Shown here in pieces: positions 19,360 to 28,663 of a stretch of 28,663 bases of DNA. The notes below the pieces were generated by a model. That model was not told the DNA's origin. It did no database searches and saw nothing but the letters and a program-made list of their open reading frames with translations. Each line of letters begins with the position of its first letter. Positions within the stretch are counted from its first letter, which is position 1. A program made the translations under genes and the position numbers. The DNA comes from Pigoraptor chileana (Eukaryota; Opisthokonta; Filasterea), in NCBI GenBank assembly GCA_943704495.1, contig CALSCR010002749.1, positions 1 through 28,663 on the forward strand. The letters are read 5' to 3'.

Positions 19360-21655
19360 TCATTCGTGGCCCTCCGCATCATCCGCGAGCACTCCAAATC
19401 TGTTTCCAACATTCCCTCTACCGACTCCTCCTGACGACGACCCCCGCACAGTACCCGCCCCGGATGCACCCGACCCACGTGATCCACGTTTTACAGTGGG
19501 CGCGGCAGCTGACGCCGAAGCCGACATTGCAGAGGCACTTCCCATGCGACTTGTCTCCACGGCAACAGCCTTCGAAAGCAAAGCGCTGTCAGGGGTCCCC
19601 AGGGATGCAAATACGGCGCCGGCCTTTGGGATGAGCGCCGCATGGAATAGTGCTCCGTCAAAGACATTGCAAGGCTCGAGAGGACCCAGGGGAGATCCGA
19701 GCACCCAGTTGATTGCCTCGACAACAACGAGAAGTGCCTGCACTTGCGCGGCTAGGTGGATGCCACGCATGCACACAGACGAGGCGGTGCCCTCCCGCCC
19801 AAGCTTCATCAGCATGCCTGGAATGGAATCCGCGCCGCCCCCACCGACGACCGCACGGGACACGGACGCCCACACATCACGTTCGCTGGCACCGGAAGAT
19901 ATAACCCACGGCAATGTGCACGCGGCATACACAGCAGCATCGCTCGCACTGACAAACTGCGGCGAGTTCACAACAGCGCGGTCGACCCCGGCAACGCCAC
20001 ACAGCAAAGCGAGGCGTGATTTGCGTGGGAGTGCACGTACGCGCTCCAGGTTAACGGGAAGAGTGAATGCATCGAGGGCTTCGACGGCAGGCCACCACGC
20101 AGACGAGTCTTGTGCTGTCAATGCCACCTTTTCGGACACAGTCCTGCGACCCCTCCGCACGAATTCAGTGACTGTGCACTGAGCGCCCAACAGCAGGGCG
20201 TACAAGCGCATTCGTAGTTTCGCACCCGACGCCCACGAGGTGGTTTTCGACAGGTCTTCCAGCTGGCCATAGCAGATGAACTCTTGGCGTGCTATCAGAA
20301 GCGCCGCGCACTGCGGCACGCCACCACGCCGATATTCTCGCACAAATTCCCCAGGGACGTTGGCGGTGGGGCTTTCTAGGAGGAGACAAGATGCGCCGCC
20401 CCCCAGTGCGTCCACGTCCCCACAGACAGTATAGCGACTCACACCCTCTGTCACGGCTCTCTCGAGACCAACTGCACCGAGCCCTCGCAAGGAATTCAGA
20501 ACGGCGTCGACAGAGGCAGCAGGGCCAAACGAGGCAATGAATGCGGCAACGGAGAGAAGCAACTTCTGTCCGCTTCTCTGTGACTGCGGGTAGGACGACT
20601 GCACCCACTCGTGGAATCGCGAAAGCACAGCGGTGTCGACATAGTCGTTTCCACAGAGACAGCCAAACAGAGGCATTAAGTGCGGTGCCATGTTGAATTT
20701 GAGTGCGACGTCTGTCCGCGAGACGACAGTGCCAGACACGCCCGTGGCGCTCCACGTGACCGAGTCGAGCGGGATGAAACCACAGGGAAGGTCGTGGATG
20801 ATAAAGTCGGAGTCCTGGCTCATTACGTATGCCTTTCGATCCAATGCCATGCGCACAAGGACTTCGTCGGCCTGTTTTGTGGGTGGGTGGGTGTACGCAT
20901 ACATATGTGTATGTGTATGTGCGTGTGTTTGTGTGCAGTGCGTAGGTGTGCGTGTTGCATGTGCGTGCATTGTTGCAAGCATATATTATATAAATGTGTA
21001 TGTGAATGTGTTTGGTGTTGTGGGGGAGTGAGTGAGTCCTCAATTCATTTGAAAATAAAACACACAAAGATCGAGCTCAATACACACCAATTCTAAAGCA
21101 CAAAAAGCATGCAACAGGTGCAAACCAATGCAAACACACAAGAACCCACACCTCGTAATCACACACGATCATTTCAATGCCCGCCGCACACAGAGCCCGC
21201 CTGAACGCGTGCATTATCATGACGGGTCGCACTGGAGCCGCCACTCCACCCAGTGAGGCTGTGGATGCAGGGAGTCGGATGCGAGAGAAGGTGTCTTCGC
21301 ACGTGGTCACTTTCCCGTCCTCTCTGCTGAGCATAGTCGGCATCTTTTCAGTGGGAACGACGCCATCCAGGACGACTGTAACTTGCACTCCCACAGACGA
21401 AAGCGCGAGGAAAAACTCTGAAATCACACGCGTGTAATCGTCAAAAGAGCCCCCCAGCATAGTATCATCACACCACGAGTACAGGGAATGCATCAGCGAG
21501 GATCCGTCCACAACGACAGCTTTACGTGGCGTGTGAAGCGTGTGATCGGGCGCAATGTCGCATTCGGACCCCACCACAGGCGGCGACGTCCACAAAAACG
21601 GATGGCGAAGGGACGGCTCACGTGATATGAGCGAAGTCAAACCGCGCACGCCCAT
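19360..21655 (-). CDS. ASTE1: Asteroid homologue (ASTE1), XPG/FEN1-superfamily nuclease, 671 aa, two exons
   Basis: Structure-specific DNA nuclease family; human ASTE1 acts with shieldin at double-strand breaks. Exon 1 is 21655-21152 (168 codons) and exon 2 is 20871-19360 (503 codons plus TGA), joined in phase 0 across a CA-rich intron with donor GAG|GTGTGG and acceptor AAACAG. The total is close to human ASTE1 length (about 680). The start is MGVRGLTSL, the hallmark N-terminus of the superfamily. Metal-binding acidic residues are visible: Asp50 in VVVDGSS, Asp97 in VVLDGV, Glu168 and Asp170 in EADE (created exactly by the splice) and Asp188/Asp190 in SQDSDF. LFGCLCGNDYV matches the asteroid region after the catalytic core. 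The C-terminal NRFGVLADD matches the NRFG tail typical of ASTE1 and separates it from FEN1, EXO1 and XPG. It diverges from PHRF1. Confidence 0.9.
20872..21151 (-). other. ASTE1 intron with CA-rich sense strand
   Basis: The plus strand reads TG-rich at about 20885-20965, so the transcript would be CA-rich, opposite to the introns of the plus-strand genes. The splice rebuilds the catalytic EADE motif, which supports the boundaries. Confidence 0.75.
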
Positions 21656-21888
21656 GTTGTGGATGTGTATGTGAACTGTTGCAGCGGCCTTTCACGTGCT
21701 TCGGATTGTTTGTGCGCAGATTGATCGAACCACTTTCCTCAATCTCTCTCTCTCGGTGCCTCCCTCTGTCGCGCAGCAAAATAACCGATGAAAATGTGAC
21801 CATGGATGTAAATTCATTCACACTGTGAACGACATATAAATCAATGCATATTCACTGAGATATACAGCGAGATTCAGATGGTAAGAGA

Positions 21889-21938
<50 letters not shown>

Positions 21939-22233
21939 CGGAGTGAGAGGGAGTGAGAGGGAGTGAGAGGCGAGAGGAGTGAGGGGAGACCACACACACA
22001 CACACACACACAAATTCCAAATCTCCGTGACTATGACGTCAGAGACCGCGATGTCCGGCCCAACGCAATTGCATTGATAGTCTTTGACCATAAATCGCAT
22101 CCACACATTAAGGCATCCTTTTGTATTCTCTCCACTGTCTGTTGTGGCATATTCAACACAGCACAACACCAGACTGTGCAAAACATTCGCATTTTCCTTG
22201 CCTTGAGATGGGTCATCCCAGTTGTTGCATGCC
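21656..22233. promoter_or_regulatory. Divergent intergenic region between ASTE1 and PHRF1
   Basis: 578 bp separate the two start codons, so both promoters lie here. Its main content is a polypurine block at about 21886-21989: (GA)n at 21895-21932 and three perfect tandem copies of GAGTGAGAGG at 21941-21970. A (CA)n tract follows at 21990-22012. A TATATAAA occurs at 21833-21840 on the plus strand, but it is nearly 400 bp from the PHRF1 ATG, so its role is doubtful. Confidence 0.6.
21886..21989 (+). repeat. Polypurine (GA)n tract with three 10-bp tandem repeats
   Basis: About 100 bases, nearly all purine on the plus strand. It begins with a mirror-symmetric GA run and continues into three copies of GAGTGAGAGG (21941-21970). 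Such tracts can bind GAGA-type factors or form triplex DNA. Confidence 0.85.
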
Positions 22234-22671
22234 ATGACGGACGCTCCCATTCGCAATGACACAAACTCGTCCAGACAACACACAGTCATGGAGCACAGCG
22301 AAAACGGCCCCACTTCAACCTCACCCGCCAACGAAGACTCAAAAGCACACACCGAGTGTGATGATGATTTGATTGAATTTGGGGCGCAGCTGCGCACGGG
22401 TGTTGCGCCAGTGAATATTGTAATGGAAGGAAATGTCAGCGACAACAACACAACGGATACTGCGTTGGGCTCGACTGTGTCGGGGGTGGAGAATGCCATC
22501 CGTGACAAGTGCCCCGTATGCCTTGATAGTCCTGGGGATGGCAAGGATGGGTCTTCTGTCCGCACTGACACATGCGCGCATGTGTTCTGCAGAGACTGTC
22601 TAGTCGAGTGGGCTAAGGTGTGTCACTGTATGTGTGCGTGTGTGTGGTGTGTGTGTGTGTGTGTGTGTGGA

Positions 22672-22705
<34 letters not shown>

Positions 22706-22712
22706 TGTATGT

Positions 22713-22743
<31 letters not shown>

Positions 22744-25047
22744 TTGTTGCATGTGTGTGCTTCTCTGCATACATGTGCTGTTGAGTGTATGTCTGTCTGT
22801 GCGTGTCAATGTGCATGCATCTGTTTGAATGTACAGATACATGCATATGTGTGCGTGTATGTGCGTGCACTCGGCATCGCGTGGACAAATCAACAAAAAC
22901 CACATACACACACACCCTCTCTCCATATTCACTTGGAGCTCATGGGAAGAGTGTGTATGCCACTGATTTTATCCCTCATCTCTCTTGTCTCCCGCTCGCA
23001 TGGGCCTCTGCGCATGGCGTTTTTTGAGTATACTGAATGCCTCCCCTCTTCTGTCCCTGTCTTGTGCACGCAGGAGTCGCGCACCTGTCCGTTGGATCGC
23101 ATTCCATTTGCATTGATCTTCCTTCTGGACGCCTCCGGCCAAGACATTATCGGTAATGAGCTCCCGCCAGAGCTTCCCAATGCCCACGGCACTGACGATG
23201 GCGCGTATTTCGGCACACTGGGCGACGGAGACACGCCGTGTGAGGTGTGTGGAGTGAGTGACAACGAGACGGAACTTCTCCTGTGCGACGCGTGCGACCG
23301 CGGCTTCCACTGCCAATGCCTGTCACCACGTGTCAGGGAGATAGCCTGGGACCGTGACTGGTTCTGTCCTGAATGCGCACGCGAAGAAGATTGTGATGAA
23401 TTCGGGTTTAGCCGGTCGTCACAGGAAGAGGCAGACGACGCAATGGTCCTGGGAGCTGCTGATGCACGCGGTCCAATTCGTCACGTTGGTATTGCCGCCA
23501 CACGTGTTTCTGTCCAAGATGGATTGCGTGCGCGTCGGAGTGGCCGCATTCGGAGCGAGCGTCGTCGGCGTCGCGCGGATCGTGCTGTGAGAGCGGAGCG
23601 CCAGGGTGCAATGCTAACCCACCTTCTGGCCGCACACCGTGATGCAGTGGTCACGGGCCGGTCGCGTGGGGATAACGACAGGCGTCTTGAGGCCGTGCGC
23701 AGCGAAATATTGGCTCTGCGCCGCAACCGCGAGCGTGTTTTCGGCAGCGTTTCATTTCTTCCCACCCTTCGCGGGACTCGCCGGGTGAGACAGGGCAACG
23801 CAGAGCACGTGGCGCTTCATCCACCCGCCTCTGCCACTGCAGCGATGGGACGACTGGGCAAGACGTCCAATGACGACGCCCACGCCGACGACTGGAAAGC
23901 GTACGATAGGCTCCGCGCAGACGTGTCTGGTGGCACATCACGTGAGCTGTCGTCCGGTGGGTCTGCTTCTGCCGTCGCGAGAGGAGACAATGGCGTTGGG
24001 AAAGACGACGGGAAGATGAAGTTGACAGCTGGCGGACAGAGACTGAAATCGTCATATAATGCGTCTGGACTTGCCATAAATGTCGCGGCCGCTCTGTTAC
24101 CGCAGGCGCGTAGCTCCTTTTCCGGTAATGGCGTGTCGTCGCCATCGCCGTCGCCTAATCGGGAGCTTCCTCGCAGCCGAACGTCCATTGGAGGGGTTGC
24201 CCCTTCCCCAGAACGGCAATTGTCTGCCCCAATTGCCGCGCAAAGGCAACTGTCGTTTTCATCCAGCGCGCAACCAAAGCTGTCAGTGCATCCGGGGGGC
24301 GAGCCGACACATTATTTGTTACGACCGCAGTCGCTGCCTGGCGGTGCGGTTGGGCCGCAGCCAAACCACGACGCGCTCCTCGCAAGACTAACGGGGGGCA
24401 GTCGTGCGCAACCGGCGGTGATTGCTATTCCCCCGCCAGTAGTCGAGAGTGCCGTTGTCCTGGGAACGGCACCCATCCTCAGCGATGGCAACAATGCTTC
24501 TTCATGGGTCAAGCAGGTACCGGACGCGTCTTCGTCATCACTCCATGCGCTGGAAGTCGCACCCTCTCCTCCCCTTGTGTTGAATGCGATGCCTTTGACT
24601 GGAAACATGGCGCGCGTTGGAATGGATCAAAACAACAACAATTCGCCCAACACAGCAACAAATAACAATAATGACGGCGAATCGTCTGTCGAAATTGCCA
24701 CGGAGGATTGGGTGTTCGGCCTTCCAGACGTGCCCTCCGATCCCAAGTATCACGTGGTGTGGCAGGCTGCGCACGATGCAGTCAAGAAGCACCTGCGCCC
24801 CTTTGTCAGCAAGGACAAAATATCGCGCACGGAATATTCCGACATTATCCGCCGCGCCACGCTCAAGGTGTGTGCCGCATATGAAAAGCGCCGGCTCCAG
24901 TTGGGCTGCGATGCAAGCGACAGGAAGATCGAATCACTCTTGCGCTCTAGTATTGACGACGGGCGAATCGAGTCTCTTGTGAGAGAGTACATCAGAATCG
25001 CAAAGCATAGTCGGCGGAAGGCGTCGGCAGTGCGTGTGGAGGGCTAA
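22234..25047 (+). CDS. PHRF1: PHRF1-type RING and PHD finger protein, 785 aa, two exons
   Basis: Predicted nuclear ubiquitin ligase and histone reader; animal PHRF1 works at chromatin and in non-homologous end joining. Exons are 22234-22617 and 23074-25047, joined in phase 0 (AAG|GTGTGT to CGCAG|GAG). The RING begins at about residue 93: CPVC, then CAHVFCRDC, then after the splice TCPLDR, where Asp is the eighth ligand as in animal PHRF1. The PHD finger at about 184-234 reads CEVC, LLLCDACDRGFHCQC and WFCPEC. A basic stretch (RIRSERRRRRADR) and a long low-complexity middle rich in Ser, Pro, Ala and Asn follow. The C-terminal domain at about 673-785 contains HLRPFVSKDKISRTEYSDII and RIESLVREYI, matching the helical tail shared by PHRF1 and SCAF1-type RNA-polymerase-associated proteins. 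The order RING-PHD-tail is diagnostic. The frame is also open through the 456-nt intron, but the resulting 152-residue Val-Cys insert would split the RING. ATG 22234 is the first in frame; Met 14 codons downstream of it is an alternative start. Confidence 0.9.
22618..23073 (+). repeat. TG-rich PHRF1 intron without in-frame stops
   Basis: GT-AG intron of 456 nt, a multiple of three and open in the gene's frame. TG tracts fill about 22618-22870, just after the donor. It falls between the sixth and seventh zinc ligands of the RING. Confidence 0.8.
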
Positions 25048-26074
25048 TCTGATCGATGTTAATAACTTATAAAAATCTAGTTTGTTTTTTCTTTTGTTTT
25101 GTGAGTATTTCCTCTCCCTTCCTTCCCAAAGTGTGTTACTGTGCTATTTTTGCTGTTCAGTGAGTGGGTAAACAGACACGCATTTATAAGTTAATCGTTA
25201 CAATTGCTCGCAACTGGTTTGAGTAACTCGGTACAAATTACTAAATTTGTAATATCAAACTATATATAGTAATATTGTTTTAAAAAATCCATATTTGTAT
25301 AAACTAGAAATAATTATCCATTTCAGTCGAAATCGACCCCAAAAAACTTTTGTAAAATTCAAACAGAGGCAGTAAGGGTGCAGTAAGGGTGTGGTGAGCA
25401 CACTGGACACAGTGAAGCGACGTGGCAATTGCTCTTGTTATTACTGCGCATCCTCTTGATTTCAAAGCGAATCCTATCCGCGTTCTCGACATATTCGACT
25501 TTAGTAGTTCAAAACATAGAATAGCATTGTTGGTGTGTGGAATGATATTGATAATCGGTCGATGATTCGGGTCTTGCGGTCTGTAAACACACACACCACA
25601 ACACACCCCCCTTCCAGAATAGCCAAGGAGAGAGACACGGACAGGCGGGAAGGAATATCTGTTGCCCCTGTTTATACGCCGACGACCATGGTCTAGCTCT
25701 TTGTGCACAATAGGGATATTGGTTTGTCTGTGGGGGCAGGGCAATTGAGGGGAGCCGGCCTCGAAGGTTCATCCCGACCACCCTCACTTTGTTTGCCTTG
25801 TCCTTGTGCGGACCGCGTGTGTACAAAGAAAGCGGGAAACGATGCGCAGGCAATCCAGCACACAGGTTGGTGATATCTGTTGGTGTGTGACGTATGGCAT
25901 TGTGCGCAAATTGACCGCGTGGTTGGGGTCGTCGAGAGAGGTAACAAATGTGTCTGTTGTGGTTGTGGGATGGAGAGTGGTGTGTGGTGGTGCTATATTC
26001 GCGTGCACATGCATCCACCACGCATGATTTGCGGTATTATTGTGCCGCACACAGAGCTGCATGAAAATTTGTGA
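25048..26074. other. Spacer between PHRF1 and the TBC1D22-type gene
   Basis: The left half is an AT-rich 3' flank. There is an 11-bp tandem repeat (CAGTAAGGGTG) at 25370-25391. No recognisable gene on either strand. The right end must contain the TBC1D22 promoter and probably its first coding exon. One candidate is ATG 25842 to CAG 25865 before a GTTGGT donor, whose phase fits an acceptor at 26121-26122. I cannot confirm it. Confidence 0.5.
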
Positions 26075-28613
26075 ACGCCCGACACAAATGTTGCGACCTG
26101 TAATGTGGTTTATTCATTCGAGAAGCCCTCTGGTTCTCCCCCTTCATCTCCCGGGAAATTTTGGCGAAAGGGGTCGCACAAGGTCCCTGGCAGGCACGTG
26201 ATAGATCGCATTCTTATGTTTGGGTTGTGTGTATTGCGCATTGAAAAATGGGATATCCGTTGTTGCAGTGTGTGTCCTGTTGATTTCTACAGCGTGTAGC
26301 TTGTATTCTTGCGTATCTGGCCGATGGGGCGCCCCGTGTCCGCCGGTCATGCATTGTGTCGATTCTCTTTGTGTGCGTGTGTGTGTGTATGTGTGTGTGG
26401 CGTTCGTAGCTCTTGCATTAATGAAATTTGTGCCTTCCTCCATCTGCAGCATCAAGCAAGTGTACGGAGCACAGTACCCGCCACTGTTGGGGTGAGCTCA
26501 TACTTCGGTTCTTGCAATATATGCCTCCCAATCGTCCACACATTTAATCACACATATAGACACACACGTATATGGATATACGCACAATCACATACATAGT
26601 ACCCCGACAATTGAACGTATTTTGATCCTGTTGCACATGCACGACATGCATTTGCAACATTGAACCTACACTCAGATTCCGACGCATCTCATCATCCCCG
26701 TGCACCTTGTTCTAACCCTCACCCGTCGTCATGTCATGCTCCGTCCACAACCCCAGTTCCAACGGACTCCCGCGGCCTGCGCGACAGTCGTTTGACGAAT
26801 TCAGTCTCACTTCCAGCGATGCATGGAGAGAAGATAATACAACACTTCCAGAAGAGCAGCCAAATCATGGTGGCGGCGCACCGGGTACACCCACGCGCAC
26901 ACAAAACGCACCTGCCAACGCTTCACAGCACACCCGCGCCGCTTCCGAATCCTCGGGAACAGCAGTTGCAGCCTCTCCGACCGTCTCTGTCGCGCGGCTG
27001 AGTCTTGCAGCGCAGCCACAGTCGCAGCCACAGCCACACGCACCCGCTTCCCCCGTTTCCTCATCTCCGTCGGTGGGAGACGGTCGAGGGGCAGGACACA
27101 ACGGCGCTCCTCCCACGCACATTGACCTCACTGCTGCGTCATCTGGGAGCAGCGCGACCTCATCGTCACGCCAGTCGTCAGAGCCGTCGACACCACAGAA
27201 GACTGCTGTTTTGGCGGGCGAACTCAAGCGGTCGTCGAGTGGTCTCTCCATCGGCACACATCACCCTCATCCAGTGCCTCTAGGTGTGTGCGCAGTGCTG
27301 TCATTCCTGCTGATGTGGCTTGTTTTGCTTGTTTTGCTTGTTTTTTCTTGTTGTGTGTTGATGGAATTGTTGGTGTATTGTGGTGTGTGGTCAGCCATAA
27401 GCATTCTTGTGTATCGCTTGAGGTGTGCATGTGTGTGTGCATGTGTTGTTGTGTGTGCGCGCATGTGTTGTGTGTGCATGTGAGTGTGTATGTGTTGTTT
27501 GTGTGCATGTGTGTGTGTGCATGTATGTAGCTTCCTTTCTCTCGATTGCACTGTGGAAGTTTCTGCGACATGCATAACCATTGGCTGATGGTGTTGCGTG
27601 TTGCCAGTGTGTGTGTATGTACTTGTTTTTCCGTGCTCTCACATTTTGTGCGTTGTGTTTATTTTCATTGATCGGTGGGCACACTCCACCCCCACTAATG
27701 TGGTCTACCATCAGACTCCACAATGGACCGCAACGAAATTCGATTGCAGCGATTCAACAAAATACTATCGGAACCGACTGTTGATCTCGGTGGGACTCAG
27801 TGGAATTCAGTCTCATCAGTGGGACAACGCCCTCAGTTCACTCGATATGTCTTTGCTTATTGTTTTGGTGCTCTAGTTTGTATCTTGCTTTGCTGGTTTG
27901 GTCCAATGGCCATAGAGATGCAAGAGACTGTATTGAATCCTGCTTGTATATGTTTCCAGTGGAGTAGTCGACGCTGTGAGATGCGACATTACGATCTCGG
28001 ATTTGTTGCACCTGCGCACAATAATTGGAATTGCTATGTGAAAACGTCATCCCACTGGCTGTGAATGTGTCCGAATGTTTGTTTGTCACTGTCTGTAGCT
28101 GCCCATCGCCACTCACCACAACTCAACCGCGTGTGTGCGTGTGCGTGTGTTTGTGTGTGTGTGTGTGCTGCATATGTATGTTCGTATGCAGATGCACTCA
28201 AGGAAATAAGTTGGAATGGAATCCCTGACGAAGTGCGACCACGAACATGGCAGCTCTTGTCGGTGGGTGTTGTCTGTGTATTGTGTGTGTGAGAGTGGAC
28301 GAATGTGTAAGTCAAACGCTCTGGCAATGCTACAATATCTTTAAATGGCCGATGTAGACAATCTCGCAGTGTGCCCGTGTGAATAAGATTCGTTTTTGTG
28401 GCGGTTATTATTTGTCACTTGTTTTGTATTCTGTGCGGTGGTTAATCCGAGTGTTTGCCCTCCATTGTTTATCAACGACCGCAGGGCTACCTCCCCGCCA
28501 ATTCCGACAGACGGGCGACGACATTAAAGAGAAAGCGGGACGAATATCATGCGTTGTTGGCACAGTACTACACGGAAAAGCACCGCGAGGAAAATCTCAC
28601 ATTGTACCGGCAG
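26075..28613 (+). CDS. TBC1D22: TBC1D22-type Rab GTPase-activating protein, N-terminal part, multi-exon; runs off the right edge
   Basis: TBC proteins activate GTP hydrolysis on Rab GTPases in membrane traffic. Exons by phase and conservation are: open from 26075 (5' limit uncertain) to 26193, then 26450-26491, 26757-27283, 27715-27789, 28192-28262 and 28485-28613. Joined, the start reads GKFWRKGSHKVPG, SIKQVYGAQYPPLLG, then QSFDEFSLTSSDAW. These are the three blocks that open animal TBC1D22A/B. A Ser/Pro/Gln-rich linker follows, then RLQRFNKILSEPTVDL (the helix before the domain), the TBC opening GIPDEVRPRTWQLLS and GYLPANSDRR with KRKRDEY. The catalytic Arg and Gln fingers lie beyond the window. 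The exon 26194-26449 intron has a GC donor. An ATG at 26731 is not the start: it lies inside an intron, upstream of a CCCCAG acceptor that joins in phase. The true start codon is not settled; a possible first exon is 25842-25865. Confidence 0.85.
26194..26449 (+). other. GC-AG intron in the TBC1D22-type gene
   Basis: The exon ends GGCAG|GCACGT and the next begins after CTGCAG with a single base completing a Ser codon (phase 2). Only this GC donor gives the family-conserved join VPG-SI-VYGAQ. The nearby GT sites give the wrong phase or lose the conserved residues. Confidence 0.65.
26712..26716 (+). promoter_or_regulatory. Candidate branch point (CTAAC) before a TBC1D22 exon
   Basis: CTAAC lies 40 nt upstream of the CCCCAG acceptor at 26755-26756, followed by a C/T-rich stretch. 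Position and sequence suit a lariat branch site and support the exon start at 26757. Confidence 0.5.
27424..27530 (+). repeat. TG-rich tract in a TBC1D22 intron
   Basis: Irregular (TG)n/TGCATG tract within the intron 27284-27714, not adjacent to either splice site. Confidence 0.8.
28129..28170 (+). repeat. TG tract before a TBC1D22 3' splice site
   Basis: (TG)n tract about 20 bases upstream of the ATGCAG acceptor at 28191. It is another case of a TG tract close to an acceptor. Confidence 0.75.
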
Positions 28614-28637
28614 GTAGGGTCCCTTGTGTTGCCGCCG

Positions 28638-28663
28638 TGGTGTGTGTGTGTGTGTGCGTGCGT
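28638..28663 (+). repeat. TG tract at the right edge, in the next TBC1D22 intron
   Basis: The donor CAG|GTAGGG at 28613/28614 opens an intron that leaves the window. A TG tract starts about 25 bases inside it. Confidence 0.8.

Noticed and set aside
19360-20982. ASTE1 exon 2 as a stand-alone gene starting at 20982
   Set aside because: Its first 37 residues are the His/Thr-rich translation of a CA tract; splicing at 20872 joins it to the MGVRGL exon and forms the EADE catalytic motif.
22222-25047. A 941-residue unspliced PHRF1 reading, starting at TTG 22222
   Set aside because: It needs a non-ATG start and retains a Val-Cys intron that splits the RING zinc ligands.
25304-26062. Overlapping minus-strand open frames of 80-170 codons
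   Set aside because: Low-complexity, mutually overlapping, with no motif or splice support.
26731-27483. Gene starting at ATG 26731 (MSCSVHNP) and reading to 27483
   Set aside because: The ATG lies upstream of a good branch point/acceptor pair in an intron, and the end reads through a donor into a TG-rich intron; the spliced TBC1D22 model explains the conserved blocks.
1-28663. CRISPR arrays, tRNA genes or intact transposons
   Set aside because: No regularly spaced repeats, no recognisable tRNA B-box or cloverleaf, and no transposase or reverse-transcriptase motif was seen by eye.

Overview
This window is nuclear DNA from an intron-bearing unicellular eukaryote. Every multi-exon gene is interrupted by introns loaded with (TG)n, and TAA, TAG and TGA all act as stops. 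The recognisable orthologues are DNA polymerase alpha, ASTE1, PHRF1 and TBC1D22. That set suggests a protist in or near Opisthokonta/Amorphea, but the species cannot be named from the sequence.

Layout: (1) 374-2877 (+), the 3' half of the DNA polymerase alpha catalytic subunit in at least five exons. It enters from the left edge and has an anomalous 3' end. (2) 3039-15965 (-), one uninterrupted 4,308-codon gene for a giant predicted surface protein: signal peptide, about 3,850-residue ectodomain and an 8-9 helix membrane domain. It converges tail-to-tail with gene 1. (3) 15966-17740, an AT-richer island without an intact gene. It has a TATA box for the giant gene, inverted and direct repeats, and an orphan ubiquitin-interacting-motif (UIM) fragment at 16527-16694. 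(4) 17741-18777 (+), a complete three-exon gene for a 107-residue PH-domain protein. (5) 19360-21655 (-), a two-exon ASTE1/asteroid nuclease of the XPG/FEN1 family. (6) 22234-25047 (+), a two-exon PHRF1-type RING-PHD protein, divergent from ASTE1 across a 578-bp spacer with a long polypurine tract. (7) about 26075-28613 (+), the first part of a TBC1D22-type Rab GTPase-activating protein, running off the right edge.

In animals, ASTE1 and PHRF1 have both been linked to non-homologous repair of double-strand breaks, so their shared upstream region is the most suggestive functional pairing here. The other neighbours (replication, surface protein, membrane traffic) show no common pathway.

Exon boundaries were read by hand from splice signals, reading phase and protein-family conservation. 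The least certain points are the 3' end of POLA1 and the first exon of TBC1D22. No tRNA, rRNA, CRISPR array or intact transposon was seen.
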